A stretch of 64,000 nucleotides of DNA from Emiliania huxleyi CCMP1516 (GCF_000372725.1 NW_005197128.1:224576-288575); one strand, 5' to 3'; positions 29,621 to 40,130 are shown, counted from the stretch's first letter. Program-made: numbers and translations. Notes: generated by a model from the sequence alone, not told the origin.

Positions 29621-31859
29621 CTACCGCGGCTCAGGGAGGGGGCGAGCCGTCTGCTCGACCCCAAGGCACTGGGCTACACGAGGCGCCTTCTTCGTCCTCG
29701 AGCGGGTCGACATGGCGGGGCTCGCCATCGGGTTGTTGACCTTTGGCCCAGCGCCGGCGCCCTTCTTGCCGAGGAGCTCGTCGATGACCGAATAGATGAA
29801 GACGCCCGCGATCGCCGTCGATGCGCCCACCTTCTCCTCGAGTTTGAGCGGGTTGCCTGTGGGGACATGTCTCGGACGTGTCCAGGACATGGCCCGGGGC
29901 GCGCCCCTCTCCCTCGCTCCGGGCGGGATGCCCAGCGCGATGGCCATGCCGACGATGACGATGGCGCGCTTGGCCGTGTTTGCGACGGACGCGGTGACCG
30001 CGCCGGTGGCCTTGAGGTGGCGGAAGAGATCAGGGGAGATGTGGGGAGATGTGGGGGAGATGTGGGGGAGATTGCACCTTGATGGTCATGGTTGCGAGCT
30101 TATGGGGAGATGTGGGGGAGATGTGGGGAGATGTGGGGGAGATGTGGGGGAGATTGCACCTTGATGGTCATGGTTGCGAGCTTATGGGGAGATGTGGGGG
30201 AGATGTGGGGAGATGTGGGGAGATGTGGCGGTGGCCTTGATGGTCATGGTTGCGAGCTATGGGGAGATGTGGGGAGATGTGGGGAGATGTGGGGAGATGT
30301 GGGGAGATGTGGCGGTGGCCTTGATGGTCATGGTTGCGAGCTCGTTGTAGAGGTAGAATGTGATGCCCGAGAGGCACAAGTTCCACCTACTCGAGAGTGA
30401 CGCGAGGGTGGCCCGAGGGCGAACCGAGGGTGGCCCGAGATGCCCACATGCACAGCGCCCCACCGGAAGGCGTCGTCGTTGGTGAAGAGGTCGACGAACT
30501 TGGGCCAGTTGGCGCCCTCGGACAGGACCATACACGGCACCTGCGCCGGCCAAGTCTCGGGTCCTCTCGCGGAGTCTCGGGCCCTCTCGGACAGCACCAC
30601 GCTGGCATGGCGCCAGGAAGACAAGCGAGAGGACGTTGGTGAGGGCGAACTGGTTCCCCACGCCGCCGATCCTGTCCTTAAGGCCGGGCGCGGCCATCGC
30701 CTGCGGTCTTGTGTGCGTTTCGTGAGCGCGGGCGACTGCGGTCTCGCGCGCTAACTTGCGAGCGTCGCGTGTAGGATGCGTCTGTGCCCTCCATCTAGGC
30801 CCTCGCCCTGTGGTTCTCGGACCCCTTGAACGCGGCAAAGACGTTGTTGACGGAGCCAAAGGCGAGCACGTACAGATCGAGCGGCACCTGGGTGCTCGCG
30901 TCGCCTCGCGTCAGCTCGCGCCACCTCGCGCCATCTGCGAGGGCGATCTCGGGCGATCTCGGGCCATCTCTACATCTCGCCGCATCTCGCCGGCACCGAG
31001 TACGATCCGTCGCTCTCCTTTTTGAGCGTCGAGATGGCGACGCCGCCGACAATCACCGGCAGCACGCACCACTTTGCGAGCGAGGGCGACTTGGCGTAGA
31101 AGAGGGTGTTGATGACGGCGGCAAAGACCGGCTCCGCGGCCTACGCTCACGGCGACCGCTCACGGGCCCTCGTGGAACAACCTCGTGGTAGCGAGCGAGC
31201 ACAGGCGGCGGCACGGGCTGCCAGCTCCTCGGGAAAGGAAAGGGGGAAGAGAGGGGGGGGGGGGGGGGGGGAGACGGCGGGCGCGGGCGGCGGCGGTGGA
31301 TCGGCGGTGGCGCGATGTTGGCGGCAGCGGTGGCGGCGGTGGAGAAGGCGGTGGTGGTGGCTCTGGTGGCGCCGTGGTATAGTGGCGGGCGGAGGCGACC
31401 TTGACAATTTGTCCAAAGGCAGGCGAGCCGGCGGTAAGGGCGACGACTCCCGCAGTGTGGGCAAAGGCGTAGCAGAAGGTGAGCGGGAGGAGGCTGATGA
31501 CGTCCGCCTTGGTGATGGCCGGCAGCGGCTGCGGCGCAGGCGCCTTCAGCCCCAGCAGCGGCGTCGGGTTGCGCCGGATCAGCCACAGGCCCATTGCCCA
31601 CGCGGCGCACACGACAATCTGCATGACCGAGATGGTGACCGTGAGGCCGCCGTCCTTGCCGCCCGCCTTCATCGAGGCCTGCTTGTTGTAGAGATTGTAG
31701 TAGTAGTTGCCGACGAACCTGCTCGGCGCGCAGCGGCTGTCAGCGTGTGTGGTGGGAGCCGAGAGTGGCTGCAACGACCGGGCTCCGGGCGAGCGGTCAC
31801 CAGAAGACGTACAGCAGCACTAGGGCCAGCTTGTCGGCCATCGAGGAGGATTTCGCCAT
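29621..31859 (-). CDS. triose-phosphate/nucleotide-sugar translocator family (TPT) transporter
   Basis: Nine exons in transcript order: 31859-31801, 31718-31400, 31140-30997, 30887-30807, 30700-30614, 30540-30452, 30386-30320, 30010-29932, 29856-29621; 386 aa, phases close throughout. Family signatures: FVGNYYYNLYNKQA, AEPVFAAVINTLF, FGSVNNVFAAFKG, LSGITFYLYNELATM, SVANTAKRAIVIVGMAIALG and NPLKLEEKVG. About ten membrane helices; an antiporter exchanging phosphate for phosphorylated C3/C5/C6 compounds. The protein starts almost directly with helix 1, so no long targeting leader is visible. That would fit an outer plastid membrane or Golgi location, or a missing upstream exon. The last five donors in transcript order are GC. 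Confidence 0.9.
29857..29931 (-). repeat. 75-bp intron, GACACGTCC family
   Basis: GC-AG intron whose sense 3' half reads CCATGTCCTGGACACGTCC then GAGACATGTC before the acceptor. Related introns lie in the GH43, GT61, GH51 and DGAT2-like genes. Confidence 0.7.
30011..30319 (-). repeat. intron with repeated exon end and GGGGAGATGT array
   Basis: TPT intron 7. The 3' end of the preceding exon (sense CAACCATGACCATCAAG) is repeated three more times inside the intron (near 30075, 30155, 30240), each followed by GGGGAGATGT-type blocks (plus strand). Donor and next exon both read GCCACCG. Confidence 0.85.
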
Positions 31860-31919
31860 ATTTGTATACCTCTGCAGCTACCTGCCGCGCAGGCTCACTA
31901 CAGTTGTAAAATAAGAAAT

Positions 31920-32165
31920 ACCGCGAAGTGCTCCAAGTGCTCCAAGTGCGCCGCGAGCTGGGAGAGGACCGCCGCAAGCGGCGTGGCGTGGAGCGGTTGT
32001 GCAGCCCTCCGGGGGCCCCTCTGCGCCGGGGAGGCGTTGTTGGAGGCTAGGACGCAAGCGTCCGTTTTTCAAACTCGGGGCCCACTCCCCGCAACACAAA
32101 CAAAAATCTCTCTAAAATCTCTCTCTCTCCCCGCTACGCTCCGACCCGAATTTGGAGGGCCTGAA
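31920..32165 (-). repeat. dispersed repeat R1 copy 2, with CCAAGTGCTCC motif
   Basis: Inverted relative to 1024-1185, starting from the CGAATTTGGAGGGCC end at 32165. A 40-base GAGAGA/TTTTTG block interrupts it. Its far end carries the CCAAGTGCTCCAAGTG motif of repeat R2. Confidence 0.75.
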
Positions 32166-32326
32166 AAGTTTAAGGTGTTGCTGCGCAAAAGAGGTCGGAC
32201 ACACGGCGCAGCTCATGCTAAGAGCCAGAAGGGGAGCTAGAGAGAACGACTACCCTGTCCCGTTATTGCGTACACCAACACCACAAAAGCTCTCTCTCCT
32301 GTCCTCACTCAGGGGGGGTAACAACT

Positions 32327-32722
32327 TCAACTACCGAGTCCCTCCTCGACTAGCTGCCACGTTGCCGACCGAGAGCGGATCTCCTCCTGCTCCGCAAGGA
32401 GGGTGGCCAAGGCTAAAGTCTTGCCGGAGCCGCCGGGCGCGTTGACGACTTGGAGAAGGTCGCCCTTGCACTTGTACTTGTAGAGATGCTCGAGGGGGTG
32501 CTTTGTGGGGCGGTGCGCAGCCAGGCCAGCAGTGAGGGGAGGCGCACCCTCACTCTCCTCGGTTGCAGAGCTCGTCGGAGGCTGCGTCACGACGGGAGGG
32601 TCGCGACAGCAGTCCTCGGGCGAGCCGACGCGCATGTCCAACCAGCGCTGGGACTCGTTGTGACGGCAGACGCCGGCTGCCTCTCCAACCGCTTCTGCAG
32701 CGTCCTTCTTTGCCCGGTGCAT
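32327..32722 (-). pseudogene. P-loop NTPase/helicase-like fragment
   Basis: Open stretch of about 130 codons with a clear Walker A: VVNAPGGSGKTLALATLLAE. The N-terminal part (HRAKKDAAEAVGEAAGVC, MRVGSPEDCC) has no match I recognise. No other helicase motifs follow; the reading ends just after the P-loop. Surrounded by dispersed repeats, so probably a fragment of a mobile-element helicase (Pif1- or Helitron-type). That assignment is inference; Walker A alone is not specific. Confidence 0.4.
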
Positions 32723-32944
32723 GGGCTCGATCCGATTCCGCAGCGTGTCGGTCCCCAGCGGCGGTGCTGCGCGGGAGGCGGGGAGGGAGAGAGATTGTTT
32801 GTTTGGAGGCGGCCGCGGGCACGCTCGGCTCGATCAGCTTTCCCTCAGTTGCTTAGGCCACCCTTTACATCTTGCCACTTTGCGCGGTCAAAAACGTTTG
32901 GATACTAGGAAAGTTGATGAAGCTGTGCCGGGCTCGATTTCTCT

Positions 32945-33000
32945 TTACACGCCAGTCCCGTGCCTAGTGTCGTGCGAGGGAGTTTGTTTGTAAAATTCTC
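32945..33000 (-). repeat. dispersed repeat R4, inverted copy
   Basis: Reverse complement of the 11567-11612 repeat, lying directly against the 3' end of the beta-helix-like gene. Confidence 0.65.
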
Positions 33001-33001
33001 T

Positions 33002-33937
33002 TTACACGGCGAATAAAAACGGGGTGGGGCGCGCGGGAGGTATGGCGAGATATGGGGAGAAGTCACCGAGGGCGCCGCCCCGCTTGCCGGAGGGGCATGT
33101 GCTGTGCTCGGCGGCGAGCGCCGCGAACGCGCTGCCGAGCGCCTGCGGAATGCGCATATTCTCGTACACGTTGCCACCCCGTCCCGCCGCCTCGACGATC
33201 CCCATCGAGGATGCGCCGTAGATGTGGAAGGCCTGCAGCGTCACACTTTCGCTGCCACTCACGCTGAGCGCGTGTGGGTAGCTAATGGGCGCGACGGTGA
33301 CGAGGTCGCCGACACTTACGGGGGTGGAGTAGGACGCGACTTTACGAGCGCCCCGCAACTCGACGCGCCAGCGCCTACCTTCGTCCCCGAGCGCCGTGGA
33401 GCGCTCCCAGAAGAGATTAATCGCGTCCTCGCGGGGGTCGCGGCGCATGGTGCGGGTGCTCGGGTCCCAAAAGGCGACCTTGGCGGTTCGCGCCTTGGAG
33501 AAGACCTCCTCCCTTTGACTCGGCATGGGGAAGCCCGAGTCAAAGACAGCCTCCACCTTGCCGCTCGAGGTCAGATCGCCCACTCTAGTCACTCGGCCTT
33601 GTGCGTAGAGTGGCGGGTCGTAGTCAATCACAAAGGGCGCGGAGGGGTGGCTCCCGCTCCAGCGAAGGTTCCAGCAGTCAAAGAGACGGAGACCGCCTCC
33701 TCGACTGAACCAAAAGGTCACGCCGGGCGCCACCACAGAAAAGTTGACCAGGCTGTGGATGTCGATGAGCGTGTCGCCGAAGTGGTAGTCGCCCCGAGGA
33801 ATGGTGAAGGAGCTAGCGCCCCTGCTCGCAGCTTCCGTCAACGCTGCAATGAGCGGTGGCAGTGGTGCCCTCGTCGCCGCTGCCGTGCCGAGAAGCAGCA
33901 GCAGCAGCAGCAGCAGAGTAGAGGACGCCCAAGTCAT
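33002..33937 (-). CDS. secreted right-handed beta-helix-like protein, 3' end altered
   Basis: 311 aa from the ATG at 33937, chosen because MTWASSTLLLLLLLLLG is an excellent signal peptide. The body contains FTIPRGDYHFGDTLIDIHSL, VVAPGVTFWFSRGGGLRLFD and VTLQAFHIYGASSMG, the pattern of pectate-lyase-like parallel beta helices (polysaccharide lyases or epimerases), but no catalytic motif is certain. The C-terminal ~30 codons run through a GGGGAGATAT-type stretch into repeat R4, so the true 3' end was probably spliced or truncated there. It is divergent from the following plus-strand gene with about 300 bases between starts. Confidence 0.55.
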   Translation of the reverse strand: MTWASSTLLLLLLLLLGTAAATRAPLPPLIAALTEAASRGASSFTIPRGDYHFGDTLIDIHSLVNFSVVAPGVTFWFSRGGGLRLFDCWNLRWSGSHPSAPFVIDYDPPLYAQGRVTRVGDLTSSGKVEAVFDSGFPMPSQREEVFSKARTAKVAFWDPSTRTMRRDPREDAINLFWERSTALGDEGRRWRVELRGARKVASYSTPVSVGDLVTVAPISYPHALSVSGSESVTLQAFHIYGASSMGIVEAAGRGGNVYENMRIPQALGSAFAALAAEHSTCPSGKRGGALGDFSPYLAIPPARPTPFLFAV

Positions 33938-34238
33938 GCTGCACCATGCAGACTGGCGAGGTGAGCCGGCGAAAATGGCAAACAGGACACTGGCCGGGGA
34001 CCGGGTTGTCCGCGCGCTGCCGAACTCGCGGCGGGCATTGGCCGCTTTGTGTATCTCGAGACCTCGAGAGAAGGCCGCCCGCAGGGCCCAAGTCGGGAAT
34101 TGGCTTTCTTTTCGGCGGGCAACGGCGGTTTCTCCTTCGGACAAAACAAACAAAACCTACTCCCTGCTGCCCGCGGGATTTTGCTTTTTTTCGTTGAACT
34201 CGCGGCGGCGGGCGCTTCAGCCGCGGCACAACCAGAGC

Positions 34239-36179
34239 ATGGAGGTGGCAAACACCACCGCGGACGCATTTCGTGCGGTCAATGCTGCGTTTTCTGAGCG
34301 GATCGCGTCCTACGCGCCCGAGATGCGCTCCTATCCCACCGAGGTCATCACTGGCGTCTCCTTCCCCAGGCCGTCGCATGGCAGCTCGTACATGGGCGTG
34401 GGGCTGTGGAACTCGAGAGGAGCCAGCCTGATGACGGCGATACGCGCAATGCTCGGTGATTCGACCGCCTTCGTTGAGAGCCCGGACTTTACGCTCCGGC
34501 GGCTGCAGCTGCAGCACGGCAAGGGCAGCAGCAGCCTGGAGTTGGCTCTACACCGGGCAATCACTCCGCCGGCAGCTGCACTCATCGCCCGTGATCTGGA
34601 CTGGGGCGGGTACAGTCGATTCATGAACGAGACCGTGCCGATGGTGGATGCAAAGGGTGAGGCGCTGCAGCTGGAGGATTCCAGCCCACCAGAGCTCAAG
34701 CGGCACCTGCAGCACCTGCGCGAACGGGCACGGGGAGGCGACCAGGCGGCGGCAGCTCTCCTTGCGCGCGTGCTCATGGACGTGCAGTCGGCAAGTCGGG
34801 CGGCGCGGAAGCAAGAAGTGAACAACCTTGTGACCAACCACAATCTCGAGACGGAGGAGCCGGAGGACTGGCGCGTGATCTGGGCTACCGTGTACCCGAT
34901 GATTGCTGCGATGTGGTACGGCGCGTCAACAGTGGTTTTTGATGCGGACGCGACCAGCCGCAGCGCTGACCTGCCATACATGACTCGGCTCCAGCAGTTT
35001 GGATACAACCTGACTGCTGACGTTCCTACCCCAGGTCGGTGGTTCGAGATCCGGCGCAAGCGGTGGTTCGAGCTGTACGGGCCTCTCGAGGCTGGCTTGG
35101 TGAACAACTTCCACGTCTGGAGCGGCAAGTGGCCGAACCCAGACCTCGGGCAGCTGGTCTACCCTGCGTACGTGCCGCCGTCGGACGTTGGAGGGTTCGA
35201 GCTCCGCGACCCTCGCGCGACGTACCGGGCCGTCTCCTGGGCGGTGCCTGGGAGGCGCGTGCCCGGCGAGGCGCCGCCTGGGACTCAGGAGGCGCTGGCC
35301 GCAACATCTGGTCGCATCGAGATCGGGTTCTACAAGTGGAGGGTTGGCCGGCAGTCCGTGGTGCTGGGCGTCGATCTGTCACACCTCGAGGAGCGGCACG
35401 GCTGTATCGTCCCGCTCGAGCCACTGCCGCGCCCCGGCGAGGGGAGTGACCGGCCGCCGCAGCTCTTTGCGTGCGCGCCTCGCAAGTGGGACAACTTCAG
35501 CGTGCCGGCGCTGCCCAGCGCCGACCTCTCCAAACCACTCTCTGTCTCCGTGGTGCTCTTTGTGGCCTCTCCCTCCGAGTCCCCAGAAGAGCAGCTGGCA
35601 GCCTGCAATGCTGCCCGCGGCCTGCTCCAGCCGAAACGAGAAGGTGGCTCTCGCGAGGCGTCTTTCCGTGAGCGTTGGCCGCGCCTCGCGGTGGCGTTCG
35701 ATGCGACTCGCGTGGACTGCGACGGCCATGTTCTCGCCGCGTCTATGGGAGACACGTGCACGACACTGCTTGTCGAGTGGCGAGCGCACGTCGGCCATCT
35801 CGCAGGCCGCGCGCCACAGGTTGACGAGCGGCTCGGCTTGGAGGAGCTAGACTGGCAGGGCGACGTCCCGCCGAGCTGGCTGAGGCTGGGGCCGGTGCCA
35901 GGCTGCCCGGCACCACCGCCGCTGCCGCCGCCCTCCCCCTCCTGGCTTGAATGGGACGAGGCAGCAGTCCTGCTCATTCCCCCGGCACTTTTCGCCGTGT
36001 GTGGGGTGGCGTTGCGGTTGCTCAGGCCTGGTGTTGCTGACAAGCCAAGGGGTGGCTCACAAGGGGTGCGAATGGCGCGTGCGATGTCTACCACAGTGAG
36101 GGCGGCCAGGTACGACGGGAAGGCCGCGCCACGGCTGGAAAGGGAGAGTCTGATCTCGGACGGGGAGGCGATCATGTGA
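34239..36179 (+). CDS. large ectoprotein with C-terminal membrane anchor, unknown
   Basis: 646 aa, single exon, from ATG 34239. No signal peptide is visible at this start, so a 5' exon may be missing. The bulk is rich in Trp, Tyr and paired Cys (HGCIVPLEP, QLFACAPRKW, GDTCTTLLVEW), suggesting an extracellular or lumenal domain. Around residue 570 a Pro-rich hinge precedes a membrane helix (AAVLLIPPALFAVCGVALRLL) and a basic tail ~55 residues long. Notable segments: SSYMGVGLWNSRGASLMTAI, FEIRRKRWFELYGPLEAGLV. I do not recognise the family; conserved-looking uniform codon use supports a real gene. Confidence 0.65.
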   Translation: MEVANTTADAFRAVNAAFSERIASYAPEMRSYPTEVITGVSFPRPSHGSSYMGVGLWNSRGASLMTAIRAMLGDSTAFVESPDFTLRRLQLQHGKGSSSLELALHRAITPPAAALIARDLDWGGYSRFMNETVPMVDAKGEALQLEDSSPPELKRHLQHLRERARGGDQAAAALLARVLMDVQSASRAARKQEVNNLVTNHNLETEEPEDWRVIWATVYPMIAAMWYGASTVVFDADATSRSADLPYMTRLQQFGYNLTADVPTPGRWFEIRRKRWFELYGPLEAGLVNNFHVWSGKWPNPDLGQLVYPAYVPPSDVGGFELRDPRATYRAVSWAVPGRRVPGEAPPGTQEALAATSGRIEIGFYKWRVGRQSVVLGVDLSHLEERHGCIVPLEPLPRPGEGSDRPPQLFACAPRKWDNFSVPALPSADLSKPLSVSVVLFVASPSESPEEQLAACNAARGLLQPKREGGSREASFRERWPRLAVAFDATRVDCDGHVLAASMGDTCTTLLVEWRAHVGHLAGRAPQVDERLGLEELDWQGDVPPSWLRLGPVPGCPAPPPLPPPSPSWLEWDEAAVLLIPPALFAVCGVALRLLRPGVADKPRGGSQGVRMARAMSTTVRAARYDGKAAPRLERESLISDGEAIM

Positions 36180-36540
36180 CCGAGTCATATCAGAGTTACA
36201 GCAGCGCGTTGGGGGTGCGAGAGAGAGCAGGCGAGAGCCGCGAGATCTGGATTCTGCGCGGTGGGCAGCTCGATCGGCGTGTCTGGCACACCGGCACCGG
36301 CGCCGGTGCCGGTGCCGGTGTAGCGGCTCTGTTCCGGAGGCGGTGACTAGCGATAGAGCTTCGCACTTTCACAGAAACGGGGTGCCGTTGAGCGTTGTGT
36401 TGACGGGTTGACGCTCCGCGACGTCGTACACGTATACGGTGTGTAGCTGCGAACAATTTCGCCGAGATCATATACTTATTAAACGCCTCTCTCTCGCTCT
36501 CCTCTTTTCACGCTCGCTCTCGTCAGAGCTCACGCTCGCG
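36180..36540. other. intergenic, convergent 3' ends; contains palindrome
   Basis: No gene. Bases 36289-36314 form a perfect 26-bp palindrome (arm CACCGGCACCGGC). The remainder is unremarkable. Confidence 0.7.
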
Positions 36541-39500
36541 TTAGAGCTTGGCGGGGAAAAGGTGAAACTGCTCGAGCCGCCGCCGCTCGCGGATGGCCTC
36601 CACCTCTTCCTCTCCCCACCGCGTCACGTCGTCCTCGCCCGCCACGTACAGGCGCTTGTTGGAGTACCCCGGGTGGCGGCCCTTGTACGTGTCGAAGATG
36701 CGCTGCAGCTCCGCGGTGAACTCGGCGTGGAGCGCGTCGATCTGCTCGGCGGTGGGCGCCTCCACGGGCGCCACGTCCAGATTGATTGGCCGGCCGACGA
36801 CGACGGTCAGCGGGTTCTGCAGCGGCACAAAGGGGGAGAGCCACGAGCGGCCGACAAATGGGATGAGAGAGACACGCAGCGCGCGAGAGAGGCGGCGCAT
36901 CAGCTGCTGCAGCCGGCCCGAGAAGGTGTAGAAGAGCTGTGTCTGCCCGAAGATGTAGACGGGCACGATGGGAGAGCCGGCGCGAAGCGCGTGCCTGGCG
37001 CGTGAGCACAGGCAAGTGTCAACGGCAAGTGTCTTGAAGACAGCCGAGTGTCTTCTGAAGTGCGCGTTGGAAACAGACGGGTCTATAGCCCGCATCTGGG
37101 CGGCGCGTGCTTGCAGAACCCCTTCCGGTTCGCAAGCTGGACGACCTCGTAGTCCGGGTCGTTGAGAAACATCTCGGCGATGCCGCCGGGCACGAGGAAG
37201 GTGGAGCAGCCCGGCGAGCGGAGCCGCCGGAGCAGGTTGCGCGCAGTCGCAGGCTCGAGGCCGGCCATGGAGAGCCACTGCCGTAGAAGAGGCAGCCGAA
37301 AAAGGACCGATGCGCCTTGGGGAAGTGTGTGTGTGTGTTGGTGGGTGAAGCATTCAGAAGAGGAAGAGGTGGAGAGGGGGGGTCGAAGAGGAAATGGCGC
37401 GCCGAGCCCTCCGAGCGGGTGGCCACGCCGCAACCTCTCGAGCCAGAGCAGCACCACGCCTGCTCGCAAGCCTCCTGGTCCGCGCGCGGGCTCGCTCCTC
37501 GCGGCCTCGCGAGCCAGAGCTGCGCGACGCCGTACGGGACGATGCCGTGCGGGAAGCAGGCGTAGAGGAGACCGGCGTCGCGCGTTGGCAGCGACTCGCA
37601 AGGCACCTATCTCGGCGACTCTCGGCACCTCTCGGGGAGTCTCGGGTGACCTCGGGTGACCTCGGGTGACCTCGGGTGACCTCGGGTGACCTCGGGTGAC
37701 CTCGGGTGACCTCGGGTGACCTCGGGTGATCTCGGGTGACCTCGGGTGACCTCGGGTGATCTCGGCGAGCCTCGCCTCCTCGATGAGCTCAAAGGAGTGG
37801 TACTCCTGCAACAGCGACCCGAGCCCAGAGTGGAGGAGCAGCGAGCGCAACAACCCGTACTTTGGGCGCGGCAGGCGCGTGCGGCTGAGAGCGAGTAGCC
37901 CGCCGACGGCGCCGAGGAGGAGGGCGCGCAGGCGCCGCCGCCTTGCGGGCAGCCGCAGCGCGGCCGCCGCGAGGGCGGGCAGTGCCGCCGGGATGAGGTA
38001 GAGGAACTGCAGTCCTGTGGTGACTAGCGCCGCGGCCGCCTGTGAACAAGAGGAGACTCGTATGCAGCGCGCGAGGTCCGCACGTGCGCGTGCACACTCA
38101 CATCTGCAGCACGTGCTGGCAGAGGAGGAGAGTAGCACGCATCACGCACAGGGGCCATGCAGAGCTTGGGGCGGCAGGCTCCTCGCCTGCAGCCGGAGCT
38201 GGTGCGCCGCCCCGCCGGCGGCGGCGAGCAGGCGCGGCGCGACCACCGAAGGGAGGCCGTGGCGCCACCGGCGGTAAGCCTTGTGCAGCGCGAAATGCGA
38301 CGCGAGCCAGCCGACGGAGAGGGCGGCGTCGGCGGCGGTGACGAGCTTGCGGGGCAGCATCGCGGGCTGGTGTAGCTCGGGGCGGGTGGAGAGGGTGGCG
38401 CGCAAGTAGAGGGGCGTGGCGATGGCCTTGGCGCCGACCAGAGAGAGGAGGCCGCACAGGCGGAGCAGGCGGAAGGGGTACGAGGAGAGGGGCTCGCCGA
38501 GGTGCTCCAGAGCCTGCGGTGTGAGTACGCCAACATGATGGCGGGAGGGCGGTCTCGTGCAGAGTCTTGAGCGCGTGAGCACGAGGGGGGTGCGAGTGCA
38601 GTGAGGACAGCCGAACACGGCCGCGTACAGCGGAGTGCGTGTCCTCTCGAGCGCGGTTGTTGGAGTGCATGGATACGTAGTCCGCTTCTAGGGACCAGGG
38701 CGGAGCAGGCCGAGAGGAAGAGTTGCGGAAGGCAGCGGAGGGCGCCTGAGATAAAGAGATGTGGGGAGATGTGGGGAGATGTGGGGAGATGTGGGGAGAT
38801 GTGGGGAGATGTGGGGAGATGTGCGCCGGAGAGCGGGACGATCCAAGCGACGTCCCGTGAGCGCAGCTGCGCCGACACACCGACGAGCTCGCCGAGGCAC
38901 TGCAGCGTGACCAGCGGGTGCGTCCAGATGGACGAGAGGGAGAGGAGGACGTACAGGTGGTAGCCAGCGGAGAGGCACAGCGCCCGCGTGGCGCCGCCGC
39001 CGTCACGGTACAGGGAGCGGAGGCCTACGGAAGTGTCTCGGAAGTGTCTCGGAAGTGTCGCGGTACAGGGGTACAGGGAGCGGAGGCCTCCGTGGTGAGG
39101 ACACTAGCATGAGGGCGGGAGTACGGTGGTGTGCAGTGTATCAATACGAGGGGAGGCGAATACAGTGAACACAGCTGAATACGGCGGAATCCGGCTGGCT
39201 GCGTGTCATCGCGAGAGCTCTCTGGGATACCTTAAGGTACAAGAGTCGTCTTCTGCTTCTAGACGCGGAGGCCCTTCCTGGCAGCCAGCAGCAGCTTGCG
39301 CGCGCCAATCGTCACCCACGCGCCGTGGTGCAGCAGCGACAGGATGTACAGCTCAAGCGTGCGCGCACGCAGCAGCGCAGAGCCGGGACGGTCGTCGAGG
39401 CGGCGTGCCTCGCTGTGCGTCACGGCGAGCTTCTCTAGCAACTCACGGATGAGCAGCCGCAGCGCGTGGCAGGCTGCGGCGCCGCAGGCCGCCGCGGCGG

Positions 39501-39789
39501 CGACACCGCCGGCGGACAGCGCGGTGCCCTTCTCGTCGAGAAGCGAGGGCGCGAGAGCCTGGACGACGCGAAGGCTCTGTGCGTGCTTTAGACTCCTCCT
39601 CGGCTTCTCGGGCGTATCGTCGTGGTCCCGCGAGTCTTCAGACTCCTCCTCCGCCGCCGAGACGATCGGAGAACCGTCGGCCGTCGTGTGCTGCTCCCAC
39701 ATCGACAGGTCGTGGAAGGAGCCGACCCGCAGGATGCTCTCTCCCGCCTCGAGCAGCATGTTCTTCTGCGAGTTGGTGCGCGAGTTCAT
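36541..39789 (-). CDS. DGAT2-like acyltransferase with long multi-pass N-terminal region
   Basis: Exons in transcript order: 39789-39273, 39024-38827, 38745-38702, 38513-38187, 38039-37776, 37606-37486, 37315-37111, 36994-36541; about 709 aa. Phases close; the 38702 and 37486 ends are the least certain. The C-terminal ~330 residues are DGAT2/MGAT-type: LLYACFPHGIVPYGVAQLWL (FPHG replaces the usual HPHG), ASVLFRLPLLRQWLSMAGL, STFLVPGGIAEMF, NRKGFCKHALRAGSPIVPVY and a GRPINLD end. The family transfers acyl-CoA to diacylglycerol or monoacylglycerol in the ER. The first ~375 residues (acidic start, then hydrophobic segments such as HLYVLLSLSSIW) are not part of standard DGAT2, usually 300-400 aa. 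Most donors are GC; introns 1 and 3 are family B. Confidence 0.82.
37607..37775 (-). repeat. CTCGGGTGAC minisatellite intron
   Basis: About a dozen tandem 10-bp units (37640-37765) fill this GC-AG intron of the DGAT2-like gene. Confidence 0.9.
38514..38701 (-). repeat. intron family B, copy 3
   Basis: Homologous to CRAL-TRIO introns 25383-25573 and 26088-26282, including CGCGCTCGAGAGGACACGCA on the sense strand. Donor GCCCTGG and following exon GCTCTGG differ at one base. Confidence 0.85.
38746..38826 (-). repeat. GGGGAGATGT array intron
   Basis: 81-bp GC-AG intron containing six GGGGAGATGT units. Confidence 0.85.
39025..39272 (-). repeat. intron family B, copy 4, with GACACTTCCGA repeats
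   Basis: The donor (GCCTCCGC) and the next exon start (GCCTCCGC) are identical over 8 bases. Near the acceptor the exon start is copied once more, followed by three GACACTTCCGA units ending in TAG. Confidence 0.8.
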
Positions 39790-40130
39790 CCCGATGGAGA
39801 TGACTGCGGGGTGGATGGTGTGCACGGTGGCCGATGGATGGCACGTACGGTGCTAGGCCGACCCACTCGCAGCGAACGACCGCGGGCTGCGCGACTCTGG
39901 GCTTGGCAGCAGGAGCACACAAGCGGGAAGCAGAATTCTGCGACAGTGGCGCGATCCTGGGCGCGATCGTTTTCGTGTGCTAAAATTCTTATTCGGTAAG
40001 ATTGCGGCCTGAAACTTTGGGTGGCATTGCGCGGTGTATGGGGCGGCGGCGTCGAGCGCCCTCCTACTTCCTTCCTTTGTCGTTCGACGTTCCCATAAAG
40101 AGAGAGAACTTTTTAGCAATACCAAACTCA

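Noticed and set aside
31106..31909. 267-codon plus-strand frame
   Set aside because: Antisense to the phosphate translocator exons and introns.
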